Positions 48,297 through 62,881 are shown, numbered from the stretch's first letter. The stretch is 64,000 bases of DNA from Streblospio benedicti (GCA_019095985.1 CM032666.1:58173284-58237283); one strand, 5' to 3'. The notes: generated from the sequence alone by a model not told the origin. Program-made: numbers and translations.

Positions 48297-49597
48297 CAAT
48301 TAGCATTGATCTAGAACTAATGGCAATTAACTGTTGGAGAGGTGGCGATGCGTGGAGTGCCTCGTTAATTGCATGCGCATTAATTAGTGTAGTTAATTCT
48401 GTATGTGACAAGTGGTGTAGTATGTAGACTATGTAGAGTATGTGCATGTAGTCAAAATGGATGTACTGATGAAAATGGAGAATCAAATTTACAAAAAAGG
48501 TTAAACTGGACAGTTGGATTTGACTTGTTATTTTGTGTATATCACATTTTATCTGTATAACCTTTAAGGTTTCTAAAAAATTATTTATTGCATGAATTGT
48601 AATATTTACATGTAATATTAGAATATCTTTTGTGACCAGAAATAAAGTTTGGCGCAATTGAAAGAAAAAAAAGATTCTGCTGATGAAATTTCTGTACATT
48701 TGGTGTTTGGATTTTGTAAATGAGCCTTGTGAGTTTAAAAACGTTGAATATATTCAAAATTCAAAATTAGTTTATTAATACAGTTATAATGCAAAAAAAT
48801 AATAATACGAACAGTCAAACTTCATTTGAAAAAAAATCAGCATCCTATTGAACAGTGATGAATAAAAGCAAAGGCCAGATAGGATAAAATCTGTGCACGT
48901 TTTTGAGACATCTGATGTTGATGGGAAATAAGATAAGTTTGTGACTAATTCTGTGTGATCACAAAACGCTGAAGCTTCAAAGGCAGAGAACAATAGAGAC
49001 AGATCTCTGAGATCTCTGTGGGCTGATGGTCACTTCATAGGCCAGCGTGGTCAGTGGGCGGTCAATAGATACAGCAGATTCTCTCTATTAGGACCATCAC
49101 TGGGCATTGGCATCAAGTGGATTCAATAGAAAGGTGGTCTCTTGATGGAAGTTTTTTGGATTGCAAAACATGGTCTTATTACAGAGGTGGTCTCAATAGA
49201 GAGGTGGTGTTATTGGAGTTAGAGATTAAAGGGCAGAAGATACTGACAATGCTTTAAATGGCTACATCCAAAGTCGACTTTGAAATATGAACTTTTGAAC
49301 ATGTATTTTTTAAAAAGCATTTTCTCTCATGTTGACTGCATTGTATTGTATAGTATTGCAGTAAAAGAAATCATTCACACAAGACCTTAAATGTTGATAA
49401 AGCTGGATGAATGGAGCCATATGAGCTGCTCAAACTGTCCACTTCACATGGTCATCCTGTAGCAATAGAAGACTGAACCACTTGCCCCACTCTCCCTAAT
49501 CCCCCCTCAGCAGACTAAGGCACAGACTGGGGGCTTACAGACCCCCCCCATCCCACTTAATTCATTCAGACGTCCAATATAAAGAAACCACTTAAGT

Positions 49598-49768
49598 TAC
49601 AGTAGAACCTCCAATTGCGACCATCTCTCTATTGAGACCGCCTCTATAATAAGACCACTTTTCACAGTCCCAATTCTACATAAACAGACTAATGCAAACC
49701 TCCACAAACAGACCACCTCTCCACGGCGACGACCTGAAGCCATGTGGTCTCAATAGAGAGGTCCTCTT
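49598..49768 (-). mobile_element. Element copy, near complete
   Basis: Starts TACAGTAGAACCTCC; holds CTATAATAAGACCACTTTTC and ends GTGGTCTCAATAGAGAGG. Confidence 0.75.
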
Positions 49769-52689
49769 CACTTGGTCTCTGCATCACATTAGTGAAAATC
49801 AATCACTCTCCATAATCCCCAGTCATCTGACCCCCGCATGCTCGTGTGGGGCTGATGATGACGCCCCCCCCCTTATTGACCACAACACATTCCTGACAAA
49901 GAGATGACCGGTTATCTGTAATCCCCTCTCTGTCGACTGCCGCACACGACTGGGCGTGTGTGGGGGTGGGGTGGGGGGTCTGATGACACCCGCACCTCCC
50001 AGCAAACACCTGCCGTCTGTGGGCCGGTGGTTCATGTGTTTAACGACCTGATGAGGGACAATTGGGAGTCAGCGCGGCTCTCAACAGCATACAGAGGAAA
50101 TGTCTTTATTTTATTGCCGGGTCTCACAATGCTGTGTGGGACCGAGCCTCATAGGGGTCAGAGTAGTGGTCAACTTGGTCTATTGGTTATGTCAAAGTTG
50201 TAACCTCCAATTCAGAGATACATCACTACAGAGAGCATTTCTGTAGTAACTCAATATTTTGAGGTCCCAAAACTTTATTAAAAAATCACGATGAACCTCA
50301 ATAAAGAGATCACATCTATGGAGACCTCACTCATTGTCAGTATTGCATTATGATATGGGGGTGAGTCAGGGTGAATGAGTTCTCATGAAAAGTACAACAA
50401 AGTTATTTGGATGATAAATTTATTGGAAAATTAGTCTTGTTATTATGAAAAGATAAAATCCAATGGGTTTATTTTCAAAATTCTCTTAACTTTTAAATGC
50501 CTTGTTGAACACAAATAGAAGAAAAAGAGCGTGAACAAAAACAAGTCATCTCAAAATACACATACAGTCTGTCTCAAACTGCGTAAAGGTCATGCAAAGG
50601 TCAACTCATAAATGTGACTGACCAATGAAGATGAATGATCCATCCAGAATCCCGCCCCAGTCTGACAGACGCAAAGTGTAATGACCTAAAACTTACAGTG
50701 CGTAGGAGAAACACAGTATAACCTCTGTATTAAAACCACCTGTGTGATTGGCCTCAAGTGGTCTGAATAGAGAGGTTGTCTTTTTATGGAGGTTTGTGAT
50801 GGTCTTTTCATGGAGGTTTGAGACTGTACAAAAATGCTCTCATTATAGACATGGTATTAGCTTCAGGATTCCAAAACAAGCCTGCAAAGTGATGATTTTG
50901 CAAATTACAAGTTCAAGTTCAAGTTCAAGATTTTACTAATTTTTTTTATTAATACCGGCTTATCATGATTGTAGAATAGGTGTAAATATAACAAATCAGT
51001 ATTTTATTTGATCGATTTCAAACCTACAGGTTTCTTTTCAAATCAGACAATATTTAGACCCATTCGATAATCATAATACTCTGATATTACTTTAAAATTA
51101 GTAAAATCAAGACACAATAATTTTTACCACATAAAGATTGACAAAATACCAAGGCTTATTCAGCTTCGATTGTCAGGACTCTATGATACTAGCTTTAGTT
51201 ATCGAGATACTCTGACCTCGCCCTCATTTATTGAACTATCTGATACTATCAGCATCAGTTATTGTGACTGTCTGACACCACCTTCTGCTATCAGCTTTGT
51301 CTGACCCTGGCAGAACGATCGACACTACACGAGCAATAACAATCCACACACATTAGTCCTCCATCATGTCTTCCCTCATGCGAGCGAAGCCCCTCGGAGC
51401 CGCGCTCACGGGTCTAAACAGCAGAAAATCGGCAATTATTTTCAGGGGCACCTGCTCCCAAAGCCTTTGTCATCCGGTTTTGTCCTTGTGGTTGTTATCA
51501 AGGGCTAAAAGACCGCCTTGCGTGATCGTGTCTTTCGGTTCACGGATTATCATCTTAATTCCTTTGTCGGAAGATTCTTTTGTGCGTGAGGAAATAAAGA
51601 ACTGGTTGTCCAGTGGTCAGAGTTATACGTTTCCATATAGGGTGAAACAGTTTTAAGGCAAATATGAGTCAAAATCGAAATGTTTCCTTCAAGATCAGCT
51701 GTATACATTTTATATTTATAAGTTTACTAAAATATCCAATTCTATTTTCTCTCTCTCATTCTGTTTGTTCTATGGAAAGCAAACTCCAAACACTGTATAG
51801 ACATAGATGAAGACAGAATTTTTTTTACAACCTAAAGCTTCCATTTGACTTCAAGTGGCTCTAACAAGAATACGTAAATATTTTTTCTTAGCAGCCTTTA
51901 ATATTTGTTCATTCCATTTACTAACTGCTAGTATTTTACCTTCAAGGTACATACGGTAGTCACTAGAAGTAAAATGATTATCATGTTGTTGGTTTTGGGC
52001 AACTTTCTGGAAAAGCAAAAAATAAATCGAGAAATTGTCATGCTGTCTCGTACCTTGGTCCAAATTTGTGCATGGTGAAGAAAAATATGAACAAATAAGA
52101 TTAGAAAAGTGCAAAAAGGCACGCTTTAAAATAGAGACATGCAAGGAACATTGCATTGTGGCAAGCCCATGTTGTAGGAAGGCTACGTTCCATCAATTCT
52201 GAGCAGATACAAAGAAATTAATGGCGGTCGTTAGCAGAATGGGGATTAGTCTCTGATTATGTTCTGTGTAGGACGGAATCAGCCACAAATAATACGCCTT
52301 GTAATTAGGAAAACATCATGAAGAAGTATCAGCTTATATTTCCTGCTTATTTTTGGTTTATAAGTTATTGGAAATAGATAAGACGTTGTATAACACTTTG
52401 TCCTGTTCACCATCTAACCATGTAAAGCCATAGATAGCTTTTAACATCATGATACGGTGACCTGGGAAATCCCCAGTTATGATAACGTTACAGGTGAATA
52501 CAACACTACTGTGAGGCAAACATGGAAATTAGCCTGTTCTAATATTCTGCAAGTACCAATAACTTTATGTATATTGACTGCGGCATTGATAAATAGCACA
52601 GTAGGCTGGGGTGATGCCCTTTTTGAACATTATCAAGTGCATTAGATAGGCAGATGGTCTTTTTTATTCTTATCCCGCAGAAACCCCAA

Positions 52690-52850
52690 GAAAAACTACC
52701 TTTATTGAGACCACCTCTATAATAAGACTCTTTTTCACATTGCCAAACCTTCATACAAAAACCACCACAAACCTCCATAGAGAGACCACCTTTCTATTGA
52801 GACCACGTAAGACCAGCCTCCATATCATTTGATAGCGAGGTTCTACTGTA
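52690..52850 (-). mobile_element. Element copy, right end complete
   Basis: All internal words in order, ending GCGAGGTTCTACTGTA, followed by TATAG. Confidence 0.75.
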
Positions 52851-53199
52851 TATAGTATAACATAGTCTAAACTATCACCAGTCGTCACTTTTTACACGTT
52901 TAGCCTCCAGACTTTCTCACGGTTTGAATAAAAGTTCGCAGATAAAATACAGATCGTGTTGAGAACATGCAAGTCAGTGGTTTGTTTGTGTTTGAAAGTT
53001 GCAGGTTTGGTTCGTTTTTGGTTAAGATAATACAAAGTTCATATAAACATAGATTTGTTCATCCTGATTTAATCTTCACGGTGATGATTTAATCTGTCAA
53101 ACTTGGGGAATACAGTGGAACTTGTCTATAAAGGCCACCCTGTAACTGACATCAAATCATCTAAATAAACAGGTGGTCTCTCAACTATAGGTGGACCCA

Positions 53200-53410
53200 T
53201 TGAGAGCACTGGCAGATCCAGGTTTTTTGGAAGGGGGCGGGCATACAAATGGAATTTCATGGTTTTATACGCATAACCAATTGTGGACATGTAAAAAAAA
53301 ACAACATGTGAAAATGAAGTATTTTGGCTGGAAAATTGAGGCATGTGCCCCCTGCACACTGCCCCAATTTTCCCACCAAAATATTAATTTCACATGCGGT
53401 TTTTATACAT
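53200..53410 (+). repeat. Dispersed repeat starting GGCAGATCCAGG
   Basis: GGCAGATCCAGGTTTTTT opens this block and also appears at about 34903 before a T-rich stretch. ATTTTGGCTGGAAAATTGAGGC follows. Family unknown. Confidence 0.4.
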
Positions 53411-54069
53411 GTGAAGGTTGCACTGTTAGTGACAACTCGGCTGAATCTAGCTATAATGAGGTGAAGTTGTCAAAATACGACAATAAAGAGACATTGTACA
53501 AACAACCCGCGGAGGGTTCACAGGGTGGTTTGGAGGTTTTGTGTCGCGTTGTTAGGCGCGTTTGTTATTGGAGTAAAATGGATTATGTCATATGGTAGGA
53601 GACAACCCCACCCACACCCTCTCTGACGCTTGTTATTACATTTGTCACTGTTAGAAAACTGATCTGGTTTTGGCACTTCAGTCATTCATCATAGTTCTAG
53701 TATTGTCAATAGAATAAAAAATGTCACTAAAGTATTTCAGACCACCTGCTGGTGTCAATAGAGAGGTGGTCTCTTTATGAAGGTTTGGGATCACGATAGA
53801 TGATCTTACTAGTAAGGTGGTCTTGATAGAGGGATGGTCTTAATTGGACCTTTGTTAAGAATCATACATTCGTTAATAATAATAATGAGTTGATGACATA
53901 CTGGTGATTACAGGTCACCTAAATCCACTTGTTGTATATTTTCACTTCACGCATGTCTTAGCTTTGAGATTCTCGTTTGTTCACCCATGGGGCGCATTTT
54001 ACGGGTTGTCAGTTTTAGCAATCTACTCAGTTTGACACTTCTTTAAAACAACTCCATAGAATCATAACT

Positions 54070-54260
54070 ACTAAAGGTGTTACCATTTATTTTGGCCATG
54101 AGGAGGTATGAAAAAAAGAAACCATTATGGTATGATTTTCAAGCCCCTGCCTAACTTTGTTTGAAAATTTTGACACCGCACCCCCTTAAATACCTACCAA
54201 TTTTACAGGCCTCCCCTGTGAATGCATCCGATTTTCACACACCCCAAATCAAGTTGAGTT
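54070..54260 (+). repeat. Dispersed repeat, copy B
   Basis: Same order of words as the 47.3-kb copy (CCATTTATTTTGGCC, GAGGTATGA, GATTTTCAAGCC, CTACCAATTTT, GCATCCGA). Confidence 0.6.
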
Positions 54261-54636
54261 TTTCATACATTGTCATCCTTTATAAATGGTAACCTCCTTA
54301 ATATAACAGCATACACCATCATAAGACCAAACATTGACATTGTGCATTATAACCAATGAAATTATCATCCTAAGTCCTCAGTTACAAACTCTCCCCAACG
54401 TCTCAAACATTCCTAACCACCACAGATGATAACGTCGAGTGGTGACTCCTGATGTTATAAGCCCGCGGGTGATACGCTATCTGGGCTAAGCCCCCACCGG
54501 GTTATACCACTCCACCCTGATTTCCCCCGAGGCCACTTCAAGGAAAAAGCTTGATTTGCGGGTTGCGTAACTGTTCGGGAGAGATCTGCTTCACAAGTGA
54601 GCGTGTCTCTTAAGATTTGGGATTTTTGTATAATTG

Positions 54637-54823
54637 TACAGTAAAACCTGTCTGATAAGACGACTCGGGGACTGATATCAAGTTTTTTTAAATTGAGAGG
54701 TGGTCTTTTTAAAGAGGTTTGTGGTGGACTCTTTATTAATGCTATAGTAGGGACTGTTATAAATGGTCTTGCTGTAGAAGTGGTCTCAATACACAGGTGG
54801 TCCTAGTAGGAGGTTCTACTGTA
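54637..54823 (+). mobile_element. Element copy, end to end
   Basis: TACAGTAAAACCTGT to AGGAGGTTCTACTGTA. Lies between the two halves of a local duplication (54550 and 54845). Confidence 0.78.
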
Positions 54824-55139
54824 AAAAGAAAACTATGAGAAGCAGTTTATTTGTGAGCTGCATAACGGTGGGAGAGATCGGTATCACAAGTGAGCAAATC
54901 TCTCGGGACGTGATGGATTTTCCACCATGATTGGGTATTGACATGTGTGTATATGAGAGTGGGGGGGATTGGGGGGGTTTGGTGTTGATTCAGAGGATTA
55001 CGGTATTTAAGAGTGGAGTTTGTTTGAGGAGGACGTTTAGAGAGATAGGGACGTGATTGTACAAATGTTATTCAAGTGGTTGTGTCTCATGTAGAAAATG
55101 TGATAGGATTATGTACATGGTAGTTGACATATTTACAAA

Positions 55140-55235
55140 TAGTTCTGCCACGATGGCTTAAAGGTCTAATGCGCCTGCCTTGAGTGCTAGGTGAATAGGT
55201 GCCATGGTGGTCCAGGGTTCGAGTCCCGGCAGTAA
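55140..55235 (+). repeat. tRNA-Leu-like sequence, probably a SINE head
   Basis: GATGGCTTAAAGGTCTAATGC is an A-box region of leucine-tRNA type, and GGTTCGAGTCCCGGCAGTA is an excellent B box and 3' stem. TTCTGCC and GGCAGTA pair in six of seven positions. The anticodon arm and variable loop do not fold cleanly, and an element copy begins at once after it. So it is a tRNA-derived SINE or tRNA pseudogene, not a working tRNA. Confidence 0.55.
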
Positions 55236-57413
55236 TAATAAACAGACCACCATGAATCTTCACACAAAGACCACCTCTCTATTGAGACCACTGAAGGTCA
55301 GTCTGAAAGGTGTTCTCAATAGAGAGGTTGCACTGTACAGTGTAAACACTGGGATCGCAGATGTTTTTAGCAGAAGCCATGAATATTAACGAACCCACAT
55401 TGTTCGTCTAAATCCACTGATTGTGTCAGTGTTTACACTGGGTGATTGGTACCTGCCTTTTAGCATAAATTAAACCCCACACAGATTGCTCAGACTCAAA
55501 GGCACTCAGTTTTCAACTTACTATTTTGCATTTAGATTGGACTGCATGTACAATAAAACCTCTATTTGGACTGGCTTCAAGTTGTCTCAATAGAGAGGTG
55601 GTCTCAGTATAGAGGTTTACAATGGTCTTTTATGAAGGTTTTAGTTATCAAAAAAAATTTTTGGAAAATTTTTCTACTATTGATGTGGGTTATTATAAAA
55701 GTGGTCTCCTTATAGAGGTGGTCATAATCATAGGTCTAATGTGTGTAATTTCACTGTGTATTATGTGGACATCTTCAGAAGAAGCCAAAAGTGGTCCTTT
55801 TACACAGGTGATCATGGGAGAAGTGACATTGTCAATCCAAGTGGATCTTTTACACACAGAATAAACCGAGATTTTGAATGAATTTCCATAACTTGTGAAT
55901 CAAATGATAAACCTAAACAGATGATGATACATAGAATTCCTACACAAGCATCAAAGTGCCATAGCAACCATTTTGACCGATGTATTTACATTGATATCCC
56001 AACATATTGCTGAACGCTCCATCTTTTATTTGCCTCGCCTCCGACAAATACAGGATGTGGGCAAATTTATGACATTTTCTGAAAGCCATAGATCAAATAT
56101 GCCAGCAATCGATCAGCAGGGAGAGTATGGGGGGGATTGGGGCGTGGGGGAACCTACAAGTCACCACCTCTCTGTGCAGACCACCTTTTTAATAGGACCA
56201 TTTCACGTGGTCCAGCATCTTCATAAAAAAAGGATCAGCATGAACCTCTGTAAAGAGACCACCTTGAGGTCCACTGGAGGTCGGTTCTCCAGTGGTCTTA
56301 ATAGAGAGGTTGTATTGTAATAGAGGTGAGAGGATGTAGGAGCAAAACAATGTGTTATTTTTAGTCATACATTGTATTTTCATCTAATACTATAAAATAT
56401 CTTTGCAATTAGTTTCATGTTTGTTAAATTTCTTTTGTGGTGTATGAATTGAATCAAATAGTTCACAATCTAAAACTAAAACCAAGATACAAAAAAGATT
56501 GACGTCCCGAAACTGCCATATTTGTTACCAGTGTTTTTGGCAACCAATTCAATTGACCTGTTGGAATGAAAATTCACCACATTTTACCCTTCAAAATCCA
56601 CGGAAAACCGTTATTTTCATTTCAACCCCCGTGACGACCCTGGATCCCCCAGTAATATGAAGACCGAATCCTCTCTCTCTTCTATAAGCCGGATCTTCTA
56701 CGACGTGATTTAGATCCGGATTTTACTTTATCCTAACATCAAAACACGCACTGTTTTCCCAAATCTGCCTCGTTCAATAGTGGCTTTTTTCTCTTTGATC
56801 GTGTGTTTTTTCTCACCGCGGAGCCGGGATTATTGGCGGATTATTGGACGTGGCTCGGACATTAATTATTGTGGGGCTTTCATGTGGGATCACACGGGGG
56901 AAGAGATACAGCGCTCAACGCAATGGAAATGTACGTGTTTAGATATATCTTCTGTCGACTTTACATCATTTAAACCAGGTAATTGGCATCCTTGTCATAC
57001 TATACTGACTTCGTCAACTCCCTGAAGAGTATACAGTAAACTTTATATAGAGACCACCACTCTAACGAGACCATCTCTATAATAAGACCATTTATCACAG
57101 TCCCAAACCTTCATAAAAAGACCACCTCTATTGAGACGATTTGCAGATTTAACAAGAAACCAATTGCACAATAGCTCCATGTTGCAGAAGGCAAAAATGC
57201 ACAATGCACATGAATGATTATCAAAGAACTTCACTATATCAATGCAATTAGAAAATGATGTATGCCAATCTCGACCAAACCCTAGATACGATTCCCCGTG
57301 GCAAAGCCTTTGATGATACATTCAATATACTTTAGCAAAATAATCCGCTGATTGGGATTATGAGGTTATGTAGAAACAGCAGCACTTTGATGTAGCATGC
57401 CCCCATGGAAAAA

Positions 57414-57595
57414 TACAGTAGAACCTCTCTATAATACCACCCAGGGCTGGCCTCAAGTGGTCTCTATAGAGAGATGGTCACTTTATGGAGGGTCATGGTG
57501 ATCTTGTTATGAAGGTTTGGGAACAAGAGAAATGGTCCTATTACAGAAGTGGTCCCTTTATAGAGAGATTGTCTTTATAAGAGGTTACGTTGTAT
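57414..57595 (+). mobile_element. Element copy, end to end
   Basis: TACAGTAGAACCTCTCTATA, then CTGGCCTCAAGTGGTCTC and the full word series, ending AGAGGTTACGTTGTA. Confidence 0.78.
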
Positions 57596-57951
57596 AGGAT
57601 ACGTTGCTACTGCAATATACATATACCCGGATTAATACCCCAGGCTTAACTTTGATGTTGCCTCCCCACACAAACCCCAGGGGTCAGAAGCACCCACCCT
57701 AAGTCTGGGGTTTTCAGTGCAAATCCATCTGATTTGATTGGATAAAGTCCAGTTGAACTTCTGTATTAAGACCACCATGGGTTTAAGTGGTCCTAATTTG
57801 GAGGGGTATCTTTGGGAAGATGTACGATAGTCTTCTTTGAATGTTTTTGACTGTTAAAATGGTTTTATTATAAAGGCGGTATTTTATAGAGGTGTAACTT
57901 TCTTTTGTATGTGTAAAATGTAACAACTTTAAGAACTTTAAATAGAACTTT

Positions 57952-58130
57952 AGTATAACTTTAAATCAAAACCACCTTTATAAAGAAACCCCCTCTATAA
58001 TAAGATCATTTCTCATAGTTCCTATTCTTCATGAAAAGATCGCTATGAACCTCCCAAAAGAGACCACCTCTCTATTGAGACGACTTGAGACCAGTCACAC
58101 AGCTAGTCTTAATAGAGAGATTCTACTGTA
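57952..58130 (-). mobile_element. Element copy, right end complete
   Basis: Ends AATAGAGAGATTCTACTGTA; internal CTATAATAAGATCATTTCTC, reverse orientation. Confidence 0.75.
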
Positions 58131-61100
58131 CATAATACACGGCCCCCACCCACCCCAACCCCCCGGGGCCTGTAAACACCAGCCTAAGTCCAGGGGTTTA
58201 GTACAAATCCATCTCATTTGATTGGATGAAACAACGAGAGAGAACAACAGCATTATAGAGATGAGCTGATACAGAGCAACCACACAGTAACGCCAACTCT
58301 GTAGAAAGTTACAGCGCAACCACCATGTAATTAGAGACCACCTTTGCAAAAAGACCACCTCTGTATTAAGATCAGTTTTTGAGGTTACAAAGCTTAAAAA
58401 ATGACTAACATGAACTACCTTAAAGAGACCACGTTCCTATAGAGGCACCAGGCTGTTCTCATTAGAGAGGTTCTACTGTACTCCGATGACCATGGACATG
58501 TGGTCTCCATATAGAGGTGGTCTCTTTACAGAGGTGGTCTATATTGGAGGTTCTATTAAGATCACAATGGGTTGATTGTGCTCAAGTTGTCTGAATAGAG
58601 AGATCGTCTCTTTATAGAGGTTCACAGCTGTTTATATATCGTCTGAGGACCATGAGAAATTATTGTATTATGAAGGTGCCCCTATTACTAAGGTGGTCAT
58701 ATTACACGGGTGGTCATTACATTGGGTAATCCCATTACAGATGCGGTCCTCATGATCAGCTATACACATTTGATAGAGAACAATGCACGTTATACAGCTG
58801 AGCAAAGTGACTCACCATTTTGTTGCTCGCGGCAACTGTTTGATGTGAGATTAACGATGTGACTGCGCGCCCTGGGGTGTATCTGGGGTTTGGGTGCGTG
58901 TTCTCACAATGTTATAGGTCTCGTAACAAAACTATAGTAGTAATCACGGCAAAGTGTGGTTCGGGTTGTTATGACGTTGCCTCCAGGAATCTTGTAAAAA
59001 GCGGGATGAGTCACGGGGAACTGTGGGTGCGGGTCGGTATGAGTAGTTGTCTCACATGAGACACGATCGCCGAAATGCTCGGATTCCTCGTACATTTGGT
59101 CACGGTAGGCGAGATTTATTTGTAATTTCGGGTATTTTAAAATCAAACTTGAAATGTTAGAATTAATGATACGTAGATTTTCATGAATGTACCTACCAAC
59201 GGACAACTTTATCAAACAATGATGATTCAATCTACATTCGAGGACTAGATGTACACGCAAATATGTTTATTTAATGTTACAATTCACTGTTGTTGTTCTT
59301 GAGTTATTTTATATTCACACCAGGTCATTGGTAGCATCCTTGTCACACTATATTGCCTGTCTTTCTCAAGTCTCTGTGGAGTACTCAATATAATGCAAGA
59401 CTAGATATTTAGCAAATTGAAGATTTGAAAGTTTATAGTTTTAGTAGAGAGACCAGTAGCATATCTTCTTCTTGTAATTATTTTTTATGTGAAGGATACA
59501 CAAAAAGACAAAAGTGTTAAGCAGAACATTTATTGACAATATTTATTCATTTATTTCTTAAAGTCAGCAACATAACTTCCATATAAAGACCATCTCTCCA
59601 TTTGAGTCCAACCCGAGGGTGATCCTAATACAGAGTTTCTACAGAACCCCCAGATCCCCCACAACCAGACTCGCTATTGTCGACCTAAAACAATTATCCC
59701 GTTCCCTATTACATGCTCTAATAAATCTGCGACCTTCTGCGACTCAGTGAGGAAACGTCGTGGGTTCCCACAGCAGACGTGATTGTGACAATGGGCGGTA
59801 ATGGTGCTGATTGAGGGGGGAGCGAATCCGGGTATTGAAGAGATATCTGCTTGTTTTGAGGGCACAGTTTTGAAATTCACAGCTAAAATCTGGTGAATAT
59901 TTCCTTCAAGCTTGTTAAAGTGCATGAACAACAAGTTGATGCATTCATTATATATCACGAATTACGTGTATTTCTATGATTTATTCATTTAAAAATTTAC
60001 AGGGTAAGGTCAGAGCGCATTATTGCACCATTCATTATTTAGGACTGCTGATTTCGCCTCTAAACCAATCAGAATACAGGATTTACGGGCGTGTCATAGA
60101 GCGAGCGATGTACTGATCGTCTCATAGAGCACTTGTATCAAAATTTATTACAGATCAGATACAGATTCACAGATAATGACAAACTAGCCGTTTAGCTGAC
60201 TTCAAGACCTCTCAATGCAGCCGTTTTCCCACCACCCACTTCCTTATAAACCCCCCATATTTTCTATGGATTTGTATGATTGCAAATTTGCAGCTACGAC
60301 AATAGAGTAATGACTGAGATTTGCTGGATTCAATACAAGGTCACAATCCCAGGGACACGGATCAAGATCCAGTTGCGTAAACAGCGAGATTTCCTGCCAC
60401 AGTGAAATATATGTTGTTGATAGCGAATTATGCTAACAAGAAATAATATGTTCTTTGTGCATTGCTATATCGAGAAAGCCCACCATCCAAAATGAATTGT
60501 ATCTAATGTTATTGAGATGTCTATGCAAATGTTTTATAACATTAAAGCATGCCCTGTATGTACAGATTGATCAAGGCTGAATCGAAGAGTATAGAGGATA
60601 TACAATACCGTTGATATACAATCCTTGGCTGAATGCTCAGTGAATAGTTTGATAGGTCAAATTGGTGATTTTGGTATTTTTAAACTAAATTCATCTGATA
60701 GACTGAACAATTTATGTGAGAGTGCATCTTTTTCTTAGGAAGACTCATTAGTTTATGGGTTTATGCGCAGAAATGAAATTGCCTATAAGGAAAGTAGCGT
60801 TTTTAATCAGGTAATGGGTTTATAGAACGCAGGAAATGCAAAAAGGAAACTGGAGTTTTGTTTAAAGGGGGGGGGGGGATGTAATGGAACTGACAGTTAG
60901 TGAGTAATGAGAACTGTACAGTAGACTCTTGCTATTCAGACTTAGGCATTATTTTTCCAAATATGTTTGTCTCAGTTTCAGCAAATTAAACACTATGTAT
61001 ATGGTAATTGAACTCAATTACATTGCTGTTTGATGAAGCTTGCTTTTCTGACCTTGTGATTGGCTGAAATCTTGAATAATCATCCATCTAAACCGTAGAC

Positions 61101-61957
61101 TTTGTATTAGGGCTTATTTTCAAAAACTTGCAAATTAAATATGCATCAAATAGATGAGCATTGTATTGCCAGTATGTTCTGATGTGGCAATACCTCTTTA
61201 GGGGGAGGGGGGGTCTGTAAAGAGACCATCTCTGGATTGAGACCATTTCTCACTGTCCCAAGCTTCATTTAGAGACCAAGATGAATCTCCATAAAGAGAC
61301 CACCTCTCTATCGAAACCATTAAGCCTAGTTCGCAGGATGTTTCTAATACAGAGGTTCTAATGTATGCTTTTCATTTTCTTTAAAATCTTTGTGAGCAAT
61401 TGAGCTCAACTTGAGCCTAAATCTGTCGCATTTAATCTACAATCAAGAGAAGCTGAACTCAGCACGCTCAGTTTCAGTTTGCTAATCCACCGCACTGAAT
61501 CAGACCGAGCGGATTAATACAGTGTTACCCGAGACGATCGCATTAGGTACTGACACGTGGAGTGGTACAGTGTGGGTGGCGGATCACACTAATCCATCGC
61601 AGGAAAAAACATCGCTATGGTGGGATGTGGCATGCTCTATCAGTGCAACCATTGCATGGATCAAGTGGTCTAAACAGAGAGGTGGTCTCTATAGAGTTTG
61701 GGGTTTGTGAGGAAATGGTCTTATTATAGAGGTAGTCTCAATTGAAAGAGCTACTGTTAGAGACCAAGAAAAATGATCCTATCATAGAGCAGCATGCTCT
61801 CAGATCTCGTTTCTCTCTACTCTTGACGTTTATTGGAAAAAAGTGACTATCCCCGTGTTGGCACAACACAGCACTCATTAGCAGCTGCTATGCTTGTCGG
61901 GCGCAATGGAAATATCACCAATGAGCTTAAAGATGATTCTACATTGCAACTATCTCA

Positions 61958-62258
61958 TACAGTAGAACCACCAGTTAGGACCACCTCTTTATACTGACCA
62001 CCTTCATATGAAGATCACAACTCACGGTCCCAAACCTCGGTTAAAAAGGTCACCGTCAACCTGCATAAAAACACCACCGCAATGTAGAGAACACTTCTTC
62101 ATGAAGGTCAATTTTCGCAGTGCCAAACCTTCATGAAAAGTTCACCTCAAACCTCCATAAGGCGACCACCTCTCTAACAAGACCATTTCCCGTGGTCCCA
62201 AACCTCTTTAATGAGACCACCTCTCTATTGAGACCACTTGAGGCCACGGTTCGACTGT
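61958..62258 (-). mobile_element. Composite element copy (about 300 bp)
   Basis: Starts TACAGTAGAACCACC and has nearly twice the usual number of internal words before GAGACCACTTGAGGCCACGG and TTCGACTGT, so it is a nested or tandemly expanded copy. Confidence 0.7.
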
Positions 62259-62881
62259 CGGCTCCCACTAGACGAGCCCCCATACCCCGGCTGTGATGAG
62301 CCGGCTCCGAGGTCCCGCGTCTGTAATCGAATTGCTATAAGTGGAACGCCTGCAGCAGGAACAAAAAACAGGCTGGTTTTTTGTGATAATGGTTTTAGAT
62401 AAGTAAGAAATGGAAATGGAGTTTTTTTACAGGACACATCTCATAGGTGATATTTTAATCTGAAGCAAAATTGAAGTATGAAGGGAGAACACATTGTGAA
62501 TTGTGGTGGTTTGTTGTTGTTTTTGATAGGCTGCGTGGTACTTTCACTTTAAATAGGTACAGTTCAGGGGAGTGAATGCTACAAGATCAGGGATTTTTTT
62601 ACAGCCCCAAACCTCCATAAATTGACCACATCTCTATGGAGACAAGATCTTTAATACGGCTATCTCATTGTTAGAAAACTCATACTGTACGTTTCTTAAG
62701 ATTTGAATGTTTTGTTGAAGAAATAAATCACCATAATGATTTTTTTTTTGCATTTAGTATTTTTTTTGCCATACATGTATGTACAAAAAACATTAATAGC
62801 TTAAAATTGATGCAATTTACAATAATCATAGAAACACAATAAAATTCAAAATCACAAATCTTTAGTATTCTAATAAAGATC

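Noticed and set aside
51366-51656. 96-codon plus-strand frame starting MSSLMRAKPLG
   Set aside because: Somewhat GC-rich at its start but no recognisable domain, splice context or promoter; left out as a gene.
55140-55235. A working leucine tRNA gene
   Set aside because: A and B boxes and end stem are good, but the anticodon arm does not fold into a normal leucine tRNA.
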